NCBI RefSeq assembly: GCF_901827175.1
Contig: NZ_LR594662.1
Coordinates: 2,976,001 to 3,040,000, forward strand
Direction: 5' to 3'
Source of the DNA: Variovorax sp. RA8
GTDB taxonomy: Bacteria; Pseudomonadota; Gammaproteobacteria; Burkholderiales; Burkholderiaceae_C
Length of the DNA: 64,000 nt
Below the pieces are notes generated by a model. The model did no database searches and was not told where the DNA came from. It worked only from the letters and a program-made list of their open reading frames with translations. Positions 35,549 through 45,955 of the stretch are shown here, one piece after another; positions within the stretch are counted from its first letter, which is position 1, and each line of letters starts with the position of its first letter. The position numbers and the translations under genes are program-made.

Positions 35549-36965
35549 CTCCAGCCGGTTCAGTCGATGGCCCGAGGGTTGCCGCCGTGTCATGAAGGTG
35601 ATGCAGCGGCAGCCCCAACTCCATCCGCGCAACGAAGGAGGGGATGCCTGCCTGTCCCGACACATCCAGCGATCGCAGGATGCGCAGGACTTGCTCGGGC
35701 TCCAGATGCAGCGCGGCTGCCCGCCATCGGCCGAGCACCTCCAGACACATCAGCTGGACGTCGCGCGAGGCGGTTGCGCTGCTGGGCAATCGATCCAGAA
35801 GCCCCACCAGCATCCACATCAAGTCTTTCAGATGTCTTGGCGCCTGAAGATTCATGTGCGACAGCGCATCGCTGCGAAGCAGATAGGCCATGCCCGCCTG
35901 CGCCAGCGCGCTCACGTCGTCCAGCGGCGGGACGGGGGTGCGCAACAGGTCGGTGGCTTCGCGCAGCAGCAGCAGCCCGAGCTCATGCAGGAAGTGGGGT
36001 GCCGCAACGCCCGTGGGCTTTTCGTCCGCGCCGAATCGGAAATGCAGCGGACCCTCTGGCCCCCGATGCCTGGCCAGTCGGAGCAGGTGGCGCGCGCGCG
36101 GTGCGAAGGTGGCCGACTGCAGCAGCTTCAAGAAGAGCTCGGGCGAGTTTTCATCGAAGGCGCGCGGAGGCTTGAGGTCTGCGCGCCTTCGGCGGCACAG
36201 CCCGTCCACGATCCCGATGCTCTCGAGTGCCTCGGCAATCGGCATTTGAGAGATGCAGCGCGCGAACGCCTGCCGGGCGGCGGGTCCTGTCCACTGCTGG
36301 AAGGCCCGCAATGCCCATTCCGCCTCGGTACTTGCTTTGCGCTTGAGGGCACCTTTGAACAGCTCTTCGACGAAGAACACGAGCGTGGCGTCCTCTTCCG
36401 CCGTTCGCTGCATGCCGACCTGAGCCACAAGCACTTGACGGAGTTCCTCGGCAACCAGGCTGGGCTCGACGTACGTCACCTCGTCGTTGCACCATGCCTG
36501 TATCCAGTGCTTCAGCATGGTTTCGCAAGCGGAACGGTCCGCAGGCTGCAGAGCGGGCTGTGACAGGGCCTTGCAAAGCACCGGCAGCCATTGCGGGGAG
36601 CTCAGCAGTTCTGGAGAAGTTGCCAGGCAAGCCAGGGTCGCCTTGACGAGGCTCCCGCGCACAAAGGCCGTGTCAGCCTCGGCGAGCCCGCCGTTCAGCG
36701 CGCGCATCAAGAGGGCAACGCCATATTTGGCGGCGGGCGCGCCGGCACCGATGAGCAATGTGCCGAGGTCCACCAGCGCTGTCAGCTCCTCGTGGGCGAC
36801 AGGGGTGTCCAGCATCCACCACGGCGCCGTCACGTCCGATCCACCTTGGGGTGTTACGAGACGGAGGCGCCTGCTTGCCAGCAATTCCATGAATGGTGGC
36901 GCAGGCTGATGTTCGTCCAACGTAACCGACCATAGTGGCGGATGGCGCGCTCCAATGCCGACCAA
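35541..36965 (-). CDS. N-terminal-half fragment of the large unknown protein
   Basis: This frame of about 474 codons begins only with TTG and remains open for some 23 codons further upstream, so the true N-terminus probably comes from the preceding frame. It encodes leucine- and alanine-rich helices (HEELTALVDLGTLLIGAGAPAAKYGVALLMRALNG, QWLPVLCKALSQ, LRHLLRLARHRG-like segments), consistent with an alpha-solenoid scaffold. It ends PSTEPAGDA just after sequence MELGLPLHHLHDTAATLG; deleting one G from GGGCC near 35568 would join it directly to the next fragment. Confidence 0.55.
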   Translation of the reverse strand: MVGIGARHPPLWSVTLDEHQPAPPFMELLASRRLRLVTPQGGSDVTAPWWMLDTPVAHEELTALVDLGTLLIGAGAPAAKYGVALLMRALNGGLAEADTAFVRGSLVKATLACLATSPELLSSPQWLPVLCKALSQPALQPADRSACETMLKHWIQAWCNDEVTYVEPSLVAEELRQVLVAQVGMQRTAEEDATLVFFVEELFKGALKRKASTEAEWALRAFQQWTGPAARQAFARCISQMPIAEALESIGIVDGLCRRRRADLKPPRAFDENSPELFLKLLQSATFAPRARHLLRLARHRGPEGPLHFRFGADEKPTGVAAPHFLHELGLLLLREATDLLRTPVPPLDDVSALAQAGMAYLLRSDALSHMNLQAPRHLKDLMWMLVGLLDRLPSSATASRDVQLMCLEVLGRWRAAALHLEPEQVLRILRSLDVSGQAGIPSFVARMELGLPLHHLHDTAATLGPSTEPAGDA

Positions 36966-37141
36966 CTGTCCTTCAAGGCCTGCTGCACCGCAGCCGGTGA
37001 CATGACCTGTGGGGAAGAAGGGCGTTCAAGGTCACCAGGGGGCGGGCGCTTCAACCCTTGCTTCTCGGTTTCGGGCTCAGTGTGCTCGACGACGGAATTC
37101 GAGTTGTGCGAGGGCGGGATGCGAGTGATGCGCGGGGTCAT
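36854..37141 (-). CDS. Probable N-terminus of the large unknown protein
   Basis: This frame of 95 codons starts with ATG at 37141 and carries a polar, proline-rich leader (TEPETEKQGLKRPPPGDLERPSSPQ) followed by the helix PAAVQQALKDSWSALERAIR. After that, coding character passes to the frame of the 35541-36965 fragment (HPPLWSVTLDEHQPAPP). No good ribosome-binding site precedes the ATG. The 239 bp between this start and the DUF455 gene hold no supported gene; a promoter for the block would be expected there but none is obvious. Confidence 0.4.
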   Translation of the reverse strand: MTPRITRIPPSHNSNSVVEHTEPETEKQGLKRPPPGDLERPSSPQVMSPAAVQQALKDSWSALERAIRHYGRLRWTNISLRHHSWNCWQAGASVS

Positions 37142-37380
37142 GATCGACAGCCGGGGCCGTATGAATGGTCGTGACAGTCACGGGGGCCCTATCGGCTCGA
37201 CGGACAGTGCTCATCGGGTGGCTGCGCAAGCACGCACGCCGGCGGCGCGTGCCCAGTAGGGGTACTACCGCTTCGTAACCCGCAGGAACTCGCGGTTCCA
37301 TGTGCCCGGCGATCCATGCGACGGCGGACCGAGCTTGGTGAAGCGCGCACACCGCAGCTCAGGGAGCAGCCGTGGTGAAG

Positions 37381-38187
37381 CTATTCGTTCCGCAGCGCTT
37401 CGAGTTCTTCGTGAGTGAAACCGGCGTGCGCCCGCGCCTCCAGGTTGAAGGGTGGGCGCAGGCGCGGCGCCTCGTGGCGCCGATAGAGCACGCGGTAGTG
37501 GGCGACCGGGTCCAGCCCCTCGCGCTCGCACAGCCACCGGTACCAGCGGTTGCCGATGGCCACATGGCCGATTTCGTCACGCAGGATGATGTCCAGGATT
37601 TCGCAGGCCTTGATCGCCTCCGGCGTGTTCACGCGCCGGAGCTTGGCCTGGATCAGCGGCGTCGCATCGAGCCCGCGCGCCTCCAGCGTGCGCGGCACCA
37701 GCGCCATGCGCGCCAGCGCGTCGTGCCGGGTCTTCTCGCACATGGTCCACAGGCCGTCGTGGCCGCTGAAGTCCCCGTAGCGCCAGCCCATGCCGCGCAG
37801 GTGCTCGTGCAGCAGGGTGAAGTGCAGGGCCTCCTCGTCGGCCACGCGCAGCCAGTCGCGGTAGTAGGCCTCGGGCATGCCGTCGAAGCGCCAGGCGGCG
37901 TCGAGGGCGAGATTGATGGCGTTGAATTCGATGTGACAGATCGAGTGGACCAGCGCTGCCCGGCCCTCCGGTGTGAAGGGTGATCGCTTCTCCACCGCGG
38001 TGGCGGCCACGCGCAACGGCCGTTCCGGGCGGCCGGGCACGCCGGCTTCATCGCCTTCGGTGCGCACCGGCGCGGCAGGCGCCTGATGCGCCCGCATCCG
38101 CGCCGCGGCGGCATGGGTCGCGGCCACCTTTTGCTCGGGGTCGGTGAGGCGCAGCGCGGCCAGGGCGTCGAGGCGGGGGTGCTGCAT
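37381..38187 (-). CDS. DUF455 ferritin-like protein
   Basis: This 268-residue protein has a ferritin-like four-helix diiron core: HIEFNAINLALDAAWRF, ADEEALHFTLLHEHLRGMGW with an E-x-x-H pair, and LRDEIGHVAIGNRWY with a second E-x-x-H. DUF455 proteins are related to MiaE-type hydroxylases, but the substrate is unproven. It is divergent from the gamma-carbonic anhydrase gene with only 37 bp between starts. The accessory block 31307-37141 lies immediately downstream on the same strand. Confidence 0.9.
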   Translation of the reverse strand: MQHPRLDALAALRLTDPEQKVAATHAAAARMRAHQAPAAPVRTEGDEAGVPGRPERPLRVAATAVEKRSPFTPEGRAALVHSICHIEFNAINLALDAAWRFDGMPEAYYRDWLRVADEEALHFTLLHEHLRGMGWRYGDFSGHDGLWTMCEKTRHDALARMALVPRTLEARGLDATPLIQAKLRRVNTPEAIKACEILDIILRDEIGHVAIGNRWYRWLCEREGLDPVAHYRVLYRRHEAPRLRPPFNLEARAHAGFTHEELEALRNE

Positions 38188-38224
38188 CCCTACAATTCTA
38201 GTTTTGCACTCTGGAGACTCCGCG

Positions 38225-38749
38225 ATGGCCCTCTACGAACTCGACGGCGTGGCGCCGCAACTGGGGCAGGGCGCTTATGTCGCCGACAGCGCGCAGGCCA
38301 TCGGCCGCGTCGTCATGGGCGACAACGCCAGCCTCTGGTTCGGCGTGGTGGCGCGCGGCGACAGCGACACGCTGACCATCGGCCGCAACAGCAACATCCA
38401 GGACCTCTCGATGCTGCATGCCGATGCCGGCGTGCCGCTGACCATCGGCGAGAACGTGACCGTGGGCCACCACGTCGTGCTGCACGGCTGCACCGTGGGC
38501 GACAACTCGCTGATCGGCATCGGCGCGGTGGTCTTGAATAACGCGAGGATCGGCCGCAATTGCATCGTCGGCGCCGGCAGCGTCGTCACCGAGGGCAAGG
38601 AGTTTCCCGACAACTCGCTGATCATCGGCGCGCCGGCCAAGGTGGTGCGCACGCTCGACGAGGCCGCCGCCGAGCGGCTTCGGAAGAATGCCGATCACTA
38701 TGTGGAAAACGCCCGCCGCTTCGCGAAGGGCCTGAAGAAGATCGGCTGA
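38225..38749 (+). CDS. Gamma-carbonic anhydrase family protein
   Basis: This 174-residue protein is a left-handed beta-helix made of hexapeptide repeats, with the YrdA/CaiE-type pattern ASLWFGVVARGD, RNSNIQDLSMLHAD and the histidine pair segment VTVGHHVVLHGCTVGDNSLIGIGAVV that binds metal. Family members are zinc/iron carbonic anhydrases or related acyltransferases; which activity applies here is not decidable. The ATG at 38225 gives the standard N-terminus. It is followed 22 bp later by hslO. Confidence 0.92.
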   Translation: MALYELDGVAPQLGQGAYVADSAQAIGRVVMGDNASLWFGVVARGDSDTLTIGRNSNIQDLSMLHADAGVPLTIGENVTVGHHVVLHGCTVGDNSLIGIGAVVLNNARIGRNCIVGAGSVVTEGKEFPDNSLIIGAPAKVVRTLDEAAAERLRKNADHYVENARRFAKGLKKIG

Positions 38750-38771
38750 ACGCCGTTTCGGAGAGACTGCC

Positions 38772-39770
38772 TTGAGCGAGTTGCACAAGTTCCTGTTCGA
38801 CGGCCTGCCCGTGCGCGGCATGATCGTGCGCCTGACCGACGCCTGGCAGGAGATCCTGTCGCGGCGCGCCTCGAACACCGCCACGGGCGCCTATCCCGTG
38901 CCCGTCACCGAGCTGCTCGGCGAGATGACCGCGGCGGCCACGTTGATGCAGGCCAACATCAAGTTCAACGGCGCGCTGATCCTGCAGATCTTCGGCGACG
39001 GGCCGCTCAAGGTCGTGGTGGCGGAGGTCAAGCCCGACCTCAGCCTGCGCGCCACCGCCAAGGTGCTGGGCGAGCTCGATGCCGATGCGCATCTGTCCGA
39101 CATGGTCAACGCGACCGGCAAGGGTCGTTGCGCGATCACGCTCGATCCCAAGGACAAGCTCCCTGGCCAGCAGCCCTACCAGGGCGTGGTGCCGCTGGTC
39201 GACGCGGACGGCCGAAAGCTCGAGCGCCTCAGCGATGTGCTGCAGCACTACATGCTGCAGAGCGAGCAGCTCGACACCACGCTCGTGCTCGCCGCCGACG
39301 ACAAGGTGGCGGCCGGGCTGCTGATCCAGCGCCTGCCCGTCAAGGGCGAGGCCAACCTCGAGGGCACCGGACGCGGCGCGAGCGATCCGATCAGCGTGGA
39401 CCAGATCGGCCACAACGAGGATTACAACCGCATCGCCATCCTCGCCGCGAGCCTGACGCGCGAGGAACTGCTCACGCTGGATGTCGAGACCATCCTGCGC
39501 CGCCTGTTCTGGGAAGAGAAGCTGCTGCGCTTCGAGCCGCAGAGCGGCATGCTGGGCCCGCACTTCGCCTGCACCTGCGGGCGGGAGCGCGTGGCGCAGA
39601 TGATCCGCGGGCTGGGTCAGGCGGAGGCCGAGTCCATCCTCATGGAGCGCGGCGACATCGAGGTCGGCTGCGATTTCTGCGGCAAGCAGTACCGCTTCGA
39701 CGCGGTCGATACGGCCCAGATCTTCACCGCGCCGGGCGACCAGTTGCCGGCGAGCCCGGTGATGCAGTAA
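38772..39770 (+). CDS. hslO: Redox-regulated chaperone Hsp33
   Basis: This 332-residue Hsp33 prevents aggregation of oxidised proteins. The C-terminal zinc switch is complete: C-x-C in ACTCGRERV and C-x-x-C in GCDFCGKQY. The N-terminal domain shows ILQIFGDGPLKVVVAE, VNATGKGRCAITLD and QQPYQGVVPL. It begins with TTG at 38772 preceded by GGAGAG, and is probably co-transcribed with the upstream carbonic-anhydrase gene. Confidence 0.96.
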   Translation: MSELHKFLFDGLPVRGMIVRLTDAWQEILSRRASNTATGAYPVPVTELLGEMTAAATLMQANIKFNGALILQIFGDGPLKVVVAEVKPDLSLRATAKVLGELDADAHLSDMVNATGKGRCAITLDPKDKLPGQQPYQGVVPLVDADGRKLERLSDVLQHYMLQSEQLDTTLVLAADDKVAAGLLIQRLPVKGEANLEGTGRGASDPISVDQIGHNEDYNRIAILAASLTREELLTLDVETILRRLFWEEKLLRFEPQSGMLGPHFACTCGRERVAQMIRGLGQAEAESILMERGDIEVGCDFCGKQYRFDAVDTAQIFTAPGDQLPASPVMQ

Positions 39771-39777
39771 CGCGCCT

Positions 39778-40737
39778 TCAGCGCGCGCCGGTCTCGAAGC
39801 TGCCGAAGCGGATGTCCGGGGCGCTGGTGTTGTGGCGCGAAGGAATGCTGCGGCCGAAGCGCACGTCGGCCGCCTCCAGCGTCCTGACCTCGGGCAGCGG
39901 CTTGCGCTGCTCGGTGCCTTCCGGCGTGGCTCGCCACGCCACCTCGCTCATGTCCGCGTTGTCCGGCGCCACGTACATCGAGCGCAGCACCGCGAAGCGC
40001 GGCCCCTGCCTGCGGCCCGGCTTCGTGGCCACGTCGAGCGTGGTGCGCGCTTCGCTGATCTCGCGCACGTCGACCTTCGCCTCGCCGCCGTTCGCGAACC
40101 GGAGCTTGAAGGCAAGCGGCCGGGTCTCGATCGCGATCGATGCGATGCGGGCCACCGGTCGGCCCGCCTGCTCGACCGGGCCCATCACGAAGGAGGAGCC
40201 GTACACGCCATCGCCGAAGCGGGCCGGGGGCAGCGGCTTGATGCGCCAGTAGCCGTCGGACGGGTACATCACCAGCGCCTCCAGCGGCTTGGCGCCGGTC
40301 TTGGCGAAGACCTGGATCATGTGGAAGCCGCGATCGGACCGGCCGTCCACGCGGACCGGCACGCGCTCGGGCCGCCAGAAGGAGGGGAGGGTGATGCCCA
40401 CGATCTGCCATCGCGGACCGTCGTGCAGCACCACTCGCCGCTCCTCGAAGCTGTAGCGCGGATCGGTCGGGTGCGTGCTGCCGTCGAAGTTGCAGCCTGA
40501 GAAATCGGGCGCCGTGCGGTCCTGCTCGATGGTCGCCAGGTAGGCGGGCGGCAGCGCCTCCACGCGGAAGCGGCGGATGTTTGCGCCGTCGAGGTTGAGG
40601 GACACGTTGTCCTCCTCGGCGCAGGCAGTCGCATGGGTGTCGTTGCTCACGGTGGCCCGAGCCGGGGCGGCCGAGACCGCTGCCGACGACAGCAGGGCCC
40701 ACAGCAGGGCCGCCGCACGGAATCTGAGATGCCTCAT
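39778..40737 (-). CDS. Secreted protein of unknown function
   Basis: This 319-residue protein has a Sec signal peptide (AAALLWALLSSAAVSAAPA) and a predominantly beta-type mature chain. That chain has an early NVSLNLDGANIRRFRVEALPP, a CNFDGSTHPTDPRYSFEER segment and a late SMYVAPDNADMSEVAWR. Only two or three cysteines remain, consistent with a periplasmic or secreted disulfide. No family recognised. It converges with hslO, ending 8 bp from it, and lies 18 bp downstream of a small P-loop gene, so those two are probably co-transcribed. Confidence 0.75.
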   Translation of the reverse strand: MRHLRFRAAALLWALLSSAAVSAAPARATVSNDTHATACAEEDNVSLNLDGANIRRFRVEALPPAYLATIEQDRTAPDFSGCNFDGSTHPTDPRYSFEERRVVLHDGPRWQIVGITLPSFWRPERVPVRVDGRSDRGFHMIQVFAKTGAKPLEALVMYPSDGYWRIKPLPPARFGDGVYGSSFVMGPVEQAGRPVARIASIAIETRPLAFKLRFANGGEAKVDVREISEARTTLDVATKPGRRQGPRFAVLRSMYVAPDNADMSEVAWRATPEGTEQRKPLPEVRTLEAADVRFGRSIPSRHNTSAPDIRFGSFETGAR

Positions 40738-40755
40738 TTGTTCGGACCCTTTCCT

Positions 40756-41220
40756 CTAGGTGGAGCGCCTGGCAACGAGGTCGCTGAACAGCCTGTGTTC
40801 GCACGCAGGGTCGGAGCACTTCTCGCATGCCCAGGACCACGCGGCAGTGCCCTCCAGTGCAGCGGGGCGGCGATCATCGGCATCCGCTGCGGCGTTGATT
40901 GCGTTCCACGCGTTGGCAAGTTGCTCCTGGCCTTCGCCGTGCACCACCGCAAAGCTCAGCTTCGCGTCCATGAGGGCCTTGCGCAGCATGTCGTCGATCG
41001 GCGTCGGCGAGGCGGCCGCGATGAACAGGATGAGGGCGCCGCGGTGCGCCTCGAAAGTGCCTGGACCGATCGAGCACCCCGGCAGGGGCTCGATGACGAG
41101 CGAGGCTGCGACGCCGCGCTGCGCAAGCCGTTGCGCGAGGGCCTCGGCAAGCCTGGTCTTGCCGGTGTCATCTGCGCCGATCAGCGCAATCGCGCAACCG
41201 GCCGGGAGGACAGGCGTCAT
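40756..41220 (-). CDS. Small P-loop protein of unknown function
   Basis: This 154-residue protein has a Walker A motif GADDTGKT at residues 15-22 followed by RLAEALAQRLAQRG, a candidate Walker B-like hydrophobic strand GALILFIAAAS, and a C-terminal cysteine/histidine cluster CEKCSDPACEH that may bind a metal. It resembles a minimal nucleotide kinase or GTPase-like fold without a recognised family. It lies between a secreted unknown protein and ftsB, separated from ftsB by a GC-rich hairpin repeat. Confidence 0.7.
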   Translation of the reverse strand: MTPVLPAGCAIALIGADDTGKTRLAEALAQRLAQRGVAASLVIEPLPGCSIGPGTFEAHRGALILFIAAASPTPIDDMLRKALMDAKLSFAVVHGEGQEQLANAWNAINAAADADDRRPAALEGTAAWSWACEKCSDPACEHRLFSDLVARRST

Positions 41221-41230
41221 GAAAAAAGGT

Positions 41231-41301
41231 CCCCACGCTCTTTCACATCGTGTGGTCGCTGCCCCCTCGAGGAGGCGTTTTTCATCTTGGGGCGGCCCGG
41301 C
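41231..41301. repeat. GC-rich intergenic hairpin repeat, copy 1
   Basis: This 70-bp non-coding stretch between the P-loop gene and ftsB reads CCCCACGCT...CATCGTGTGG...GCCCCCTCGAGGAGGC...GGGGCGGCCCGGCG. It shares order and spacing of these blocks with copies at 44094-44160 and, inverted, 53144-53223. The centre forms a short C-run/G-run hairpin. Confidence 0.55.
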
Positions 41302-41314
41302 GATGAAAAAACCA

Positions 41315-41590
41315 TCAGCGCGTGATCTGCACGAACACTTCGTTGGGCTTGACCATGCCGAGCTCCTGGCGGGCGCGCTCCTCGACCATCTCCAGCCCTT
41401 CCTTCAGGTCATTGACCTCGGAGTTGAGCCGCTCGTTGGCGAGCGCGGCCTTCGCGTTGTGCTGCTTCTGCTCGGCCAGCTTGTCCTTGAGCTGCGCCAC
41501 GTCGCGCACGCTGCCGCGCCCGGTCCAGAGCTGCCACTGGAGGACCAGCAGCAGAAGGACCAGGATGACTGGAACGATGCGCGAACGCAT
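41315..41590 (-). CDS. ftsB: Cell division protein FtsB
   Basis: This 91-residue bitopic protein has a short N-terminal cytoplasmic tail, one membrane segment (VPVILVLLLLVLQWQLW) and a periplasmic coiled coil with heptad leucines (LKDKLAEQKQHNAKAALANERLNSEV). A conserved DLKEGLEMVEERARQELGMVKPNEVF segment completes it. It forms the FtsQLB complex at the septum. It is 19 bp downstream of eno on the same strand, the standard eno-ftsB order of proteobacteria. Confidence 0.95.
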   Translation of the reverse strand: MRSRIVPVILVLLLLVLQWQLWTGRGSVRDVAQLKDKLAEQKQHNAKAALANERLNSEVNDLKEGLEMVEERARQELGMVKPNEVFVQITR

Positions 41591-41609
41591 GGTGCCCTGT
41601 CCGCCGGGA

Positions 41610-42893
<1,284 letters not shown>

Positions 42894-42948
42894 TCAATTT
42901 CCTTCTGCAGTATCTGGATCTTTGGGGTCGTGTCGACCGCGCGTGCCG

Positions 42949-43239
42949 TCAGGCCGCACCTTCAACGACGACCATGCGCATGATGGCAGCTCCGGCGCGC
43001 GCTTCGCGCGCCTTGCCGTATTCCGGCGAGGCATAGAACTTATTCGCGGCATCGACGCTCGGGAACTTGAGCAGCACCAGGCGCTGCGGATGCCAGTCGC
43101 CCTCCAGCACCTCGACCTTGCCCCCGCGCACGCAGACCTCGGCGCCGTGCGCCTTCATGGCCTCGGAGGACCACTTCTTGTAGTCCTCGTACTGTGTCGG
43201 ATTGGTGACTTCGACGTTCGCGATGATGTATGCGCTCAT
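42949..43239 (-). CDS. DUF1330 family protein
   Basis: This 96-residue dimeric ferredoxin-like (alpha+beta barrel) protein has the DUF1330 pattern [21 protein letters not shown], the middle [24 protein letters not shown] and [18 protein letters not shown]. The family is functionally undefined. The ATG overlaps the kdsA stop (ATGA), so it is translated with kdsA and lies just upstream of eno, a common position in Burkholderiales. Confidence 0.93.
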   Translation of the reverse strand: MSAYIIANVEVTNPTQYEDYKKWSSEAMKAHGAEVCVRGGKVEVLEGDWHPQRLVLLKFPSVDAANKFYASPEYGKAREARAGAAIMRMVVVEGAA

Positions 43240-44090
43240 TGGAACGAGTTCTCCAGGAATGGGTTCTTCTTGGTGACGCGGTCGAGCGCCAGCAGCGTCT
43301 CGAGCAGCGCTTTCATGTGCTTGAGCGGCACGGCGTTCGGCCCGTCGCTGAGGGCCTTGGCCGGGTCGGGATGCGTCTCCATGAACAGTCCCGCCACGCC
43401 CACCGCCACCGCGGCGCGCGACAGCACCGGCACCATCTCGCGCTGGCCCCCCGAACTGGTGCCCTGGCCGCCGGGCAGCTGCACCGAGTGCGTGGCATCG
43501 AACACCACCGGTGCGCCGGTCTCGCGCATGATGGCCAGCGAGCGCATGTCGGACACGAGGTTGTTATAGCCGAAGCTGGCGCCGCGCTCGCACGCCATGA
43601 AACTGTCCTCGGGCAGGCCTTTTTCCTTGGCGGCCGCGCGCGCCTTGTCGATCACGTTCTTCATGTCGTGCGGCGCGAGGAACTGGCCCTTCTTGATGTT
43701 GACCGGCTTGCCCGACTGTGCCGCGGCGCGGATGAAGTCGGTCTGACGGCACAGGAAGGCCGGGGTCTGCAGCACGTCGACCACTAGGGCGGCGGCCGTG
43801 ATGTCCTCTTCGGTGTGCACGTCGGTCAGCACCGGCAGGCCGAGTTCGCGCTTGACCTTGGCCAGGATCTCCAGGCCCTTGTCGCGGCCGGGGCCGCGGA
43901 AACTGGTGCCCGAGGAGCGGTTCGCCTTGTCGAAGCTGCTCTTGAAGATGAAGGGGATGCCGAGCGAGCCGGTGATTTCCTTCAGCATGCCGGCCGTGTC
44001 CATCTGGAGCTGCTCGGACTCGACGACACAGGGCCCGGCGATCAGGAAGAAGGGCTTGTCGAGGCCGATGTCAAATCCGCAAAGCTTCAT
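43236..44090 (-). CDS. kdsA: 3-deoxy-8-phosphooctulonate synthase
   Basis: This 284-residue enzyme condenses phosphoenolpyruvate with arabinose 5-phosphate to make Kdo-8-phosphate for lipopolysaccharide. It has [38 protein letters not shown], the lysine in [12 protein letters not shown] and a late [13 protein letters not shown]. The ATG at 44090 (MKLCGFDIG) is preferred. The hairpin repeat copy 2 lies immediately upstream and its C-run, read as GGGGGG on the coding strand, may serve as the ribosome-binding site. Confidence 0.97.
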   Translation of the reverse strand: MKLCGFDIGLDKPFFLIAGPCVVESEQLQMDTAGMLKEITGSLGIPFIFKSSFDKANRSSGTSFRGPGRDKGLEILAKVKRELGLPVLTDVHTEEDITAAALVVDVLQTPAFLCRQTDFIRAAAQSGKPVNIKKGQFLAPHDMKNVIDKARAAAKEKGLPEDSFMACERGASFGYNNLVSDMRSLAIMRETGAPVVFDATHSVQLPGGQGTSSGGQREMVPVLSRAAVAVGVAGLFMETHPDPAKALSDGPNAVPLKHMKALLETLLALDRVTKKNPFLENSFQ

Positions 44091-44093
44091 AGA

Positions 44094-44160
44094 TCCCCCC
44101 ACGCTTGCCACTTCGTGTGCTGCGCTGCCCCCCAGGGGGCTTCGCGGCTTGGTCCGGCGC
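44094..44160. repeat. GC-rich intergenic hairpin repeat, copy 2
   Basis: This stretch fills nearly the whole pyrG-kdsA gap and reads CCCCCCACGCTTG...ACTTCGTGTGC...GCCCCCCAGGGGGC...GGTCCGGCG. The centre CCCCC-A-GGGGG pairs. It is the same orientation as copy 1. It lacks a T-run, so it is not a standard terminator. Confidence 0.55.
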
Positions 44161-44163
44161 CGC

Positions 44164-45876
<1,713 letters not shown>

Positions 45877-45955
45877 TTATAGGTGCCGCCTCATGAGCCG
45901 CACGGCCGCTCCGAAGACGAACGCGCGCGTAGTGGGGCTGCTACATTGCCGGCTT

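Larger units (their letters stand above)
31307..37141 (-). pseudogene. Frameshift-broken locus for a very large protein of unknown function (whole span)
   Basis: Five codirectional open frames (36854-37141, 35541-36965, 34430-35548, 33733-34590, 31307-33958) overlap end to end with no intergenic space, and protein-like sequence passes from one frame to the next at each overlap. Read with three or four single-base corrections, the locus encodes one protein of about 1,900 residues, helix-rich and without signal peptide, membrane segments or a motif I recognise. Base composition is locally lower (30 of 60 bases G or C at 33241-33300) than in the flanking genes. It lies tail to tail with the Bug gene and behind the DUF455 gene. 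Alternatives are several overlapping genes, or assembly indels in a single intact gene. Confidence 0.55.

Noticed and set aside
31307..37141. Programmed ribosomal frameshifting as the explanation of the broken locus
   Set aside because: Three or four separate sites with different sequences and signs would be needed. No canonical slippery heptamer with a strong downstream structure was evident, so mutation or sequence error is more likely.
37077..37352. A 91-codon minus-strand frame before the accessory block
   Set aside because: Histidine/arginine-rich translation, no ribosome-binding site, overlaps the more plausible start at 37141.
44094..44160. Possible intrinsic terminator between pyrG and kdsA
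   Set aside because: The hairpin lacks a T-run and matches the repeat family present at two other sites, so it was called a repeat.
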